Positions 57,600 to 64,000 of a stretch of DNA of 64,000 nucleotides are shown in pieces. Location of the stretch: the NCBI RefSeq assembly GCF_050624435.1, contig NC_134535.1, positions 73,280,494 to 73,344,493 on the forward strand, read 5' to 3'. The position numbers were made by a program, and so were the translations under genes. The notes beneath the pieces were generated by a model, which saw nothing but the letters and a program-made list of their open reading frames with translations, made no database searches and had not been told where the DNA came from. The stretch's first letter is position 1. Every line of letters begins with the position of its first letter. The stretch is from Tenrec ecaudatus (lineage: Eukaryota; Chordata; Mammalia; Afrosoricida; Tenrecidae).

Positions 57600-57780
57600 A
57601 ATTCTGAGAATACCTATAACCCACTGGGACAAAGGTCCTGAGTTGAGCTCTGTGAGCAATTCTAAGCCCCGACTTCCTATTACAATCATCAGGGGCTTTC
57701 TGGAAAATGCTGGAGTGTGGATCTTGCGCCCAGAGACCCTGCTTTCATACCTCAAAACTATATGTCCCTTAAAGGTGGAG
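57600..57780 (+). mobile_element. Possible MER5-like hAT remnant
   Basis: TACAATCATCAGGGGCTTTC then TGGAAAATGCTGGAGTG and AGAGACCCTGCTTTC follow the MER5A order ('atcacctgggagcttgttag', 'aaatgcaaattctc'). Both ends are unclear. Confidence 0.35.
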
Positions 57781-58249
57781 AACCATCATGCCCTATGGGA
57801 AGCAGGGCAGAGGCATCAGCAGATGTTCTGTGTGAGAACCCTGAGAAGTAGTCGCGGTTTCCATTCCCCAATCATATCCCTCTGGGATAATAAACCCCAG
57901 CACGTATGTGCAGTACACCCGCACTCACCACTGTCTGTTCTTGCAGTCACCCTATGCAGGGACTTCACATACACAAACTAGGCATCACCTTCAAGTCCTT
58001 ACTATTTCCTATGCTCCTTCAAAAGAACTACAGACTCCTGCCCAACTCTTCCCCTGTCTGCCTGCTCCAGACCTCCCACCAGTCACTGTGTAACAATCCA
58101 ATAAGTCTGAATAAAATTACCCTGCACATCTTTTCTTTCCATCCTGTTTTCAAATCTTCTCATTCTGTGGTTTGTTCAAAGTAATTAATTTTCTCTCAAA
58201 AATATTGAAAATTTCAAAGCTGCTTAAGACCTCAAATCAGAGCCAGGAT
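57781..58249. other. No gene or recognisable repeat
   Basis: C/T-rich between 57900 and 58100. Overlapping short frames have no recognisable product. Confidence 0.35.
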
Positions 58250-58690
58250 AGTATTTACAAAAGTGGAACACATACATTTTGCTAACACCTACATTCTGGC
58301 AACTCCATCCCGGGGTTTATGCACAAAATAAACAAGTGCATATATCCATCAAAAGACATGCAGAAAACGTGTGCACAATGACTCATGTTAATTTTAACAA
58401 TATCTGAGAACAACCCAAAGACCAATCAACAGGTGAATAGATAAATGAATTTTGATATAGTTATACAATGGAACACTAAAGAACAATTTTAAAAAACACT
58501 ACTGATACCTACAACAGTATGGATTATATTGAGTGAAAAATGGCCAAAAACAAAATATTATACACTGTATGATTGTACTTGTGTGAAGCTCAAGGTCGAT
58601 GATAGAAACAAAAGTGATGACTACCTCTGATCAGGGAGGGGGGTGTGGGAATTGACTAAAGAAAGGTACAAATCAACGTTGCAAGGTGAT
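58250..58690 (+). mobile_element. Old L1 (L1M-type) ORF2 end and 3' UTR
   Basis: GACCAATCAACAGGTGAATAG, GTTATACAATGGAACACTAAA and CTGTATGATTGTACTTGTG are old L1 phrases in order. A further old-L1-like end (GTGTATGTTATACCTTGATAC) at 59850-59882 may be its continuation beyond the LTR-like block. Confidence 0.65.
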
Positions 58691-59004
58691 AGAAATGATC
58701 CCTTTCGAGGTTAGGGTAATGCTTCTGACTAACTGCTGTGGTGGAGTGAAACTTCTTAATATGATTTTTCCACCCAACTGGGGCTATGCAAACAGGTCAT
58801 GTGTAACACGAATAGAAGAGGCCAGTTGGTCATCGTTACCACGCCCTGACGACAAGGATGACCCTTCTTGAAGCCACAGAGGAGGGAGAAACCCGAGGAC
58901 CTTGGAAGGGCGCATTTAAGCCCTCTGTCTGAAGTGGCGCAAGCTGCTAAGACCAGAGGCAGCATAGACTATGGCACCGAGACTCAAAGAAGCAGCACTG
59001 AGAC

Positions 59005-59145
59005 CATGGGGTACCTTATGAGACTATGTGGTACCTTCTGACACTGTGAGGTACCTTCTGAGACTGTCGGGTACCTCTGACACTGTGGGGTACCTTCTGA
59101 GACTAAGGGATATGTTCTGAGACTGTGGGGTACCTTCTCCTTATC
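59005..59145 (+). repeat. Minisatellite, ~22-23 bp unit containing GGTACC
   Basis: About six tandem units of the type GGTACCTTCTGAGACTGTGGG, with GGTACC (KpnI site) in five of them and small differences between units. Confidence 0.9.
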
Positions 59146-59346
59146 TGGCCCAAGATTATGGAACTGTGGGCCGGAATGACAGACAGAGCTGGCTTCCTGG
59201 CCCATGGAGGCTAAGAGCAGGAGGGGCCAAGTGTCTGAGATGCTAAAAATAAGAGAGACTTGGCTGCTGGCTAAGGAAACTGAAGACTGTCTCCTTACTG
59301 TTTGCTGATCCTGACTTGTGGTAACCTATTAAGTTCCTTAATAAAC

Positions 59347-59562
59347 TCTCAAACCAAATTCATTGCCGTCAAGTTGATGCCAACTCATAGCAACTGCTTA
59401 AGACAGGGTGGAATCGCCCCTGTGAGATTCCAAGACTAACTCTTCACAGGCGTAGAAAGCACGTCTTACCTCCCAAGGAGCAGCTAGTGATTTCCAACTG
59501 CTAACCTTGCAATTAGCAGCCCAATGTGTAACCACTACACTGCAAATGTTCCTGATATTTAC
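59347..59562 (-). mobile_element. AfroSINE, reverse orientation, 13-bp target-site duplication
   Basis: Flanked by TTCCTTAATAAAC at 59334-59346 and 59563-59575. Reversed tail ATTCATTGCCGTCAAGTTGAT, reversed body CTAGTGATTTCCAACTGCTAA, reversed head GTGTAACCACTACACTGCAAA. Confidence 0.88.
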
Positions 59563-59884
59563 TTCCTTAATAAACCCCCTTAATGATGAGTATTGTCTGT
59601 GAGTTCTGTGTGACCATTGCAACAAATTCTCGAGCCCAGCCTACCTGTAGAGTGGGGGGGTGGAGGGGGACAGGTCGGTGTCAGAATAGGTGAAAAAGGA
59701 TGGACTGTGACAGGGAGGCTTGTCTGGCTCCTGCTTCATGGTAATGGGGAAGCGAAAGTAGGTCAGCGATGTCCACCTCCATTTCCATTTACTGCATCTA
59801 CATTATGTAAAAATATTTCAATTTGTGTAATTAGATTATTGTACTTTACACATTTTGTTGTGTGTATGTTATACCTTGATACAA

Positions 59885-61722
59885 AAGGGTTGTTTTTTAA
59901 ATCACTTTATTGGGACTTGTACAGCTCTTATCACAATCTATACATATATCCATTGTGTCAAGCACATTGTACATTTGTTGCCATTATCATTCTCAAAACA
60001 TTTTCTTTCTTTCAAAACATGTCACATACTGACCGAGCTCTCCCTTTACCCACTTTGTCCATCCCCCTGGGTAAAGGTAATATATAGATCATTGTGATGG
60101 GCTGCCCCTTTTCCCCCCACTTTCCCCTTACACTCCTGGCATTGCTACTCTCATTATTGGTCCTGAAAGGTTTATTGTCCTGGATTCCCTGTGTTTCCAG
60201 CTCTTACCTGTACCTGTGTGCATGCTCTGGTCTAGCAGGATTTGTAAGGTAGAATTGGGGTCATGATAGTGGGGGAGGAGCATTAAAGAACTAGAGGAAA
60301 TTTGTATGTTTCATAGTTCTATACTGCACCCTAACTAGCTCATCTCTTCCTTGTGATGCTTCTTAAGGGGATGTCCAATTGTCTACAGATGGGCTTTGGA
60401 TCTCCACTCTGCACTCCCCCTCATTCCCACAGATATGATTTTTGTTCTGGGTCTTTGATGCCTGATAGTTGATCCCATCGACACCTCATGATCACACATA
60501 CTGGTGTGCTTCTTCCATGTGAACTTTGTTGCTTCCCTGCTAGATGGCCGCTTGTTTAAGTTCAAGCCTTTAAGACTCCGGGCACTATATCTTTTTATAG
60601 CCAGGCACCATCAACTTTCTTCATCACATTTGCTTATACACCCGCTTTGTCTTCAGCAATAGTGTGAGGGAGGTAAGCAGCACGGAATGCCAAGTTATTA
60701 GAACAAAATGTTCTTGCATTGAGGGAGTACTTGAGTAGAGACCCAATGTCCATCTGCTGCCTTAATACTTAACATATAAATATATGTACATAGACCTATT
60801 TCCCTATCACTATTATAAATATATTTACATATGTATATTCCTGTATGTAGACCTCTATAAAGGCCCTTTGCCTCCTAGTTCTTTTCTCTATTTACTTTAC
60901 TCCTTTTATTTTCCTCTTGTCCCACTATCATGTTTAGCCTTCATTTGGGTTTCAGTAATTCCTCTCAGCTACATGGCCCTTGATCAAACCCTACCAAGCA
61001 TTTATGCCCTCCTTGCCATTGATTTTAGATCAATTGTTGTTCCCTTGTCCCTGGGTTGGCTAACACCTACTTCCTTTCCCCCACCTCCCCCCTCAAGTGT
61101 CCCCCCTGGAACCATGGGTCCAGTTGTTTTCAAGATTGTTCATCCCACCTATCTTATCTAGATAGACTTGGAAAGACAAAAACAAGGCAGAGAAAAACAA
61201 AACAAAACGACCAAAAAAGAGAAGAGTCTATAAATAGTTCCAAGTTGCTTTTTTGACCTTAAGAGTGTTTTTCCATTAAGTCTGATGGGGTGTCAGGCAT
61301 GGCCCCAAAGTCTATTTTTTATATTCCCCAGGGACTTCATTGCTTTGCTCCCCTTGCTGCTCTGTTGCATGCCCTTAGCATTTCACCCCAATGTGGTGGG
61401 GTCAGATCAGGCCCAATTCCCTCATTGTGCCTCCAGTGTTGTCCCACATAGCTCTGTGAGTCCGTGAGGGATGCAGTGGCGGGGCCGGCCCTGTGGTCTG
61501 CTCTGTGCATTGGCTGCTCTGAGCAGGAATATCATCCTCAGTACCTGGTGGGACAGGATGTGTTCCAATCTCTATCGGTTCCCTGCTTCATACAAGTATG
61601 CTGCATTCATGTCTTGGCACACTGGATTAAAATCTGGTCCCTCTCTCCCTCTCCTGTGGGGATATAAACATACTATCCCCTTGGATGGGTTAGTGCCATG
61701 TTCCCCCATTCCCCATATCTCC

Positions 61723-61757
<35 letters not shown>

Positions 61758-61921
61758 GTTTCTTTCTTTCTGTGTTTCTTTCTTTCCCCCCCTTTTTAGT
61801 TGGCTGCCATATGTGTCCATGGATTTGGTCTGGCTCCTGCCATAGTACCTGGGCCTCACCCAAGAAATGTATGTATATAGTAGCTTTCCCCCCTATGCCC
61901 CTTTTGCATTTTTAAGCTTAC
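59885..61921 (-). mobile_element. L1 3' UTR, about 2 kb, reverse orientation
   Basis: Complete 3' UTR of the L1 whose ORF2 lies at 62448-64000. From the terminus (TTGTTTTTTAAATCACTTTATT, GACTTGTACAGCTCTTATCA) through ATCTAGATAGACTTGG near 61160 to ~61916, where the LTR interrupts. It shows that the 3' UTR of this L1 family is about 2 kb. Confidence 0.85.
61722..61786 (+). repeat. (TTTC)n microsatellite
   Basis: Interrupted TTTC repeat (TTTG/TGTG interruptions). Confidence 0.95.
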
Positions 61922-62442
61922 TGAGGTAGTTAGTTTATTGTACCAAGCTAGCCAATAACACATGTGGGTTAATTGAAGGGCGAAGGGATAAATGGCTCCA
62001 TGAGCCTCTCCTTTCTAGTTCTCAGGTCCCTTGCTTTCTGATTGTTCAACCAGGGTGCAGCTGCCTTAGCAGTTCCCTGCTTCAGCTTGCAAGACTGACT
62101 TCTTGAAAGACTTCCCCAAGGAGAAGCCACATGGACCTACCCCGACGCAGCCCTGAGTGCTGGAGCAGCCATGTGGAGACCCCTGCCAGCGCTGAGATGC
62201 TTACACATTTACTGATTCGGCTTTCCTCCTACAGTCAGCATCATCGTGTGTGTTTTGTGAGATGGAGGAGGACTTTATGGATTAGTGTTGGACATATGGG
62301 TGAGTGGGTTAATGTTGGACTTGTGGGCTTAGGCAACACTGGGTTGGGATGTTTTCTTGATCTGCACTTAACCTTTATATAAAATCTCTCTTATACATGA
62401 GTTTCTGTGGATTTGTTTCTCTAAAGTACCCAGACTAATATA
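61922..62442 (+). mobile_element. ERVL-type (MLT2-like) solo LTR in L1, 5-bp target-site duplication
   Basis: CTTAC at 61917-61921 and 62443-62447 flanks it exactly. Starts TGAGGTAGTTAGTTTATTG and ends GATTTGTTTCTCTAAAGTACC then AGACTAATATA. Related to the inner LTR at 11290-11886 (both contain CATGTGG...TTAATTGAAGGG). No viral genes. Confidence 0.8.
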
Positions 62443-62447
62443 CTTAC

Positions 62448-64000
62448 CTCAGCTGATTCATGTTGTACTTGTCCTTTTGTGCTTGGCTTACCTCACTTAG
62501 CATAATTTCCTCCAATTCTTCCCATGTGGCAATGTGCTTCATGCATTCATCAATGCTTTTTAGGGATGCATAGTACTCCACTGTATGTATGTATGTACCA
62601 CAGTTTTTTAATCTATTCATCTGTTGATGGGAATTTGGGTTGTTTCCAACTCCTTGCGACTGTGAACTGTGCCACAATGAACATTGGAGCACAGATGTCT
62701 GCCTGTGGTTTGTTTCTTGCCTCTTCTGGGTATTTGCCCCATAGGGGATTGCTGTGTCATATGGTAGCTAGATTTCCATCTGTCTTAGATATCGACGAAC
62801 TGATTTCCATAGTGACTGTACATACCTACAGGTCCACAGCAGTGGATGAGAGTCCCTATCTCACCACAGTCCCTCCAACACTTGTTACTTTCTGATTGTT
62901 TTAATTGAGCTATCTTTGAGGGTGTTAGGTAGTATCTCATGGTTATTTTAATTTGCAGTTATATTAAGGCTAATGATGGGGAACATTTGCTCATGTGTTT
63001 ATTGACCATTCAGATTTCTGCCCCTGTGAAACTTTTGTTTAGGTCCTTTGCCCACCTCCGCAGTGAGCGATTAATTTGGTTTTTTTTTTTTTTTCCTTTT
63101 TGGAAACTAGCAGAGTACTGTAGATTTTAGAAATAAGGCCTTTCCCTGATGTGCCATTGCTAGAGATGTTTTCCCAGTCTTTCTTATTACTCTTGGTGAA
63201 TTCTTTCAGTGTACACATGTGCTTTATCTTCAGTATATCCCACTTGTCAGTTTGTCCCTCATCTGTATTTGTGTCCTTCCCTATTTCCAATAGCCTATGT
63301 ATCCCCTACACCAAAGTTTTTAGGTTTGTCCTAATTGCCTCATTGATGGTCCTAATAGTTTGGGGTTTTACCTCAAGTCTGGGATCCAGGTTGAGTTTCT
63401 TCTTGTGCATGGAGTGAAGTAAGGGTCTTGCTTCATTTTTCTGCTGGTAGATATCCATTTTTCCCAGCATCACTTGTTGAAGAGGGCATCCGCTTCCCAT
63501 TTGATATTTTTTGGGACCTTATTAAAGATCAGTTGTCTGTGTGCTGATGACTTTATTTCTGGGTTTTCAGTTCTTTTCCATTGGTCTGAGTATCTGTCAT
63601 TATACCAATACCACACTGTTTTGACCACTGTGGTTGGATGATAGGTGCTAAAGTCAAGTAAAGCAAGCCCTCCCACTCTGTGCTTCTTCTTGAGGAGTTC
63701 TCTGCTAATTTGGGGCTTCTTCCCTCTCCATATGAAGTTAGTAGTCAGTTTTTCCCAATTCTTTGAAGAAAGATGATGGTATTTGTATTGGCATAGCATT
63801 TAACTTGTATAGTGCCTTGGACAGGACTGACATCTTTACTATATTTAGTCTTCCCATCCACGAGCATGGGATATTCTTCCATTTGTTGAGATCATTCTTC
63901 TTTGCTTGTAATAGTGTTCTGCAGTTTTCCTCATAAAAATCTTTTGGTTTTTTAGTCAGGTATAGCCCTAGATATTTCAATTTGTGCTTGGCTATTGTGA
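62448..64000 (-). pseudogene. L1 ORF2 C-terminal part, degenerate, running off the window edge
   Basis: ORF2 of L1 encodes endonuclease, reverse transcriptase and a C-terminal cysteine-rich segment. Minus-strand pieces in order: 63980-63738 (NKWKNIPCSWMGRLNIVKM, the conserved post-RT motif), 63799-63470 (VVKTVWYWYNDRYSDQWKR), 63500-63306 (RLEVKPQTIRTI), 63290-63039 (KKDWENISSNGTSGKGLISK) and 62692-62448 (HTVEYYASLKSIDE, then LSEVSQAQKDKYN at the end). They occupy two frames with at least three switches and a stop, so it cannot be translated. The catalytic core lies beyond the right edge. The stop is followed by the LTR and then the 3' UTR. Confidence 0.9.

Larger units (their letters stand above)
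58900..59800 (+). mobile_element. Old LTR-like repeat with minisatellite, split by AfroSINE
   Basis: Shares CTGATCCTGACTTGTGGTAACC, TGTGAGTTCTGTGTGACCATTG and GGTGTCAGAATAGGTGAAAA with 14690-15010. AATAAA occurs just before the AfroSINE. Left boundary uncertain, family not named. Confidence 0.5.

Noticed and set aside
59005-59145. CRISPR-like array
   Set aside because: Units are head-to-tail without distinct spacers, in a mammalian LTR-like repeat. It is a minisatellite.
1-64000. A new multi-gene defence, metabolic or regulatory system
   Set aside because: The window is mammalian intergenic DNA filled with nested transposable elements. No group of intact genes is present.

Overview
This is a stretch of intergenic mammalian DNA in which no intact protein-coding gene is visible. 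Almost everything recognisable is a transposable element or a retrocopy. The genome is very probably that of a tenrec (Afrotheria, for example Echinops telfairi). Two independent marks support this. First, there are about twenty copies of the tRNA-derived AfroSINE, which is confined to Afrotheria. Second, there are two SPIN-type hAT elements (47160-47613 and 28353-28548), a family known to have entered the tenrec lineage horizontally and, as far as I know, not reported in elephant. The species call is inference from repeat content.

Layout. 1-2100: an old L1 interrupted by a processed pseudogene of the mitochondrial ADP/ATP carrier SLC25A5, complete except for one lost base. 2100-10000: L1 3' ends, AfroSINEs, MIRs, and a TA-flanked hairpin MITE sitting inside a MIR. 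10000-20500: an L1 with two consecutive 3' ends, an old L1 split by an ERVL-type LTR that is itself split by a second LTR, a dead RTE/BovB-like LINE, a 2-kb L1 3'-UTR copy and more old L1. 21900-28000: SINEs, a reverse-strand RTE split by a gammaretrovirus-like solo LTR, and a long L1 3' half. 28300-34000: a short SPIN, one unexplained 256-codon reading frame, an LTR inside an AfroSINE, an L1, and an RTE holding a 183-bp inverted copy of sequence lying 1.1 kb downstream. 34400-44000: a local duplication, two L1 insertions into one RTE, AfroSINEs and an inverted L1 insertion into another RTE. 47000-54200: a SPIN inside an L2, a reverse-strand RTE with nested LTR and L1 insertions, and a second double-3'-end L1. 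56100-64000: an RTE with a well-preserved AfroSINE, an old LTR with a GGTACC minisatellite, and the reverse-strand L1 at the right edge, which keeps a degenerate ORF2 C-terminus, an LTR insertion and a ~2-kb 3' UTR.

Working relations. RTE-type LINEs share their 3' tail with AfroSINE and presumably mobilised it. L1 supplied the machinery for the SLC25A5 retrocopy, whose target-site duplications and A-rich tail remain. Nesting gives a relative order: MIR, L2, old L1 and RTE are oldest; AfroSINE, LTRs and DNA transposons follow; the L1s ending in AATAAAATGATTT are among the youngest.

The most unusual items are the 183-bp inverted templated insertion (32384-32566 against 33698-33880), the L1 sublineage with a doubled 3' end (10350-10711 and 53952-54171), and the hairpin MITE (3891-4348). 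All family names come from memory of consensus sequences; no database was consulted. Boundaries without a stated target-site duplication are accurate to roughly 10-50 bases.
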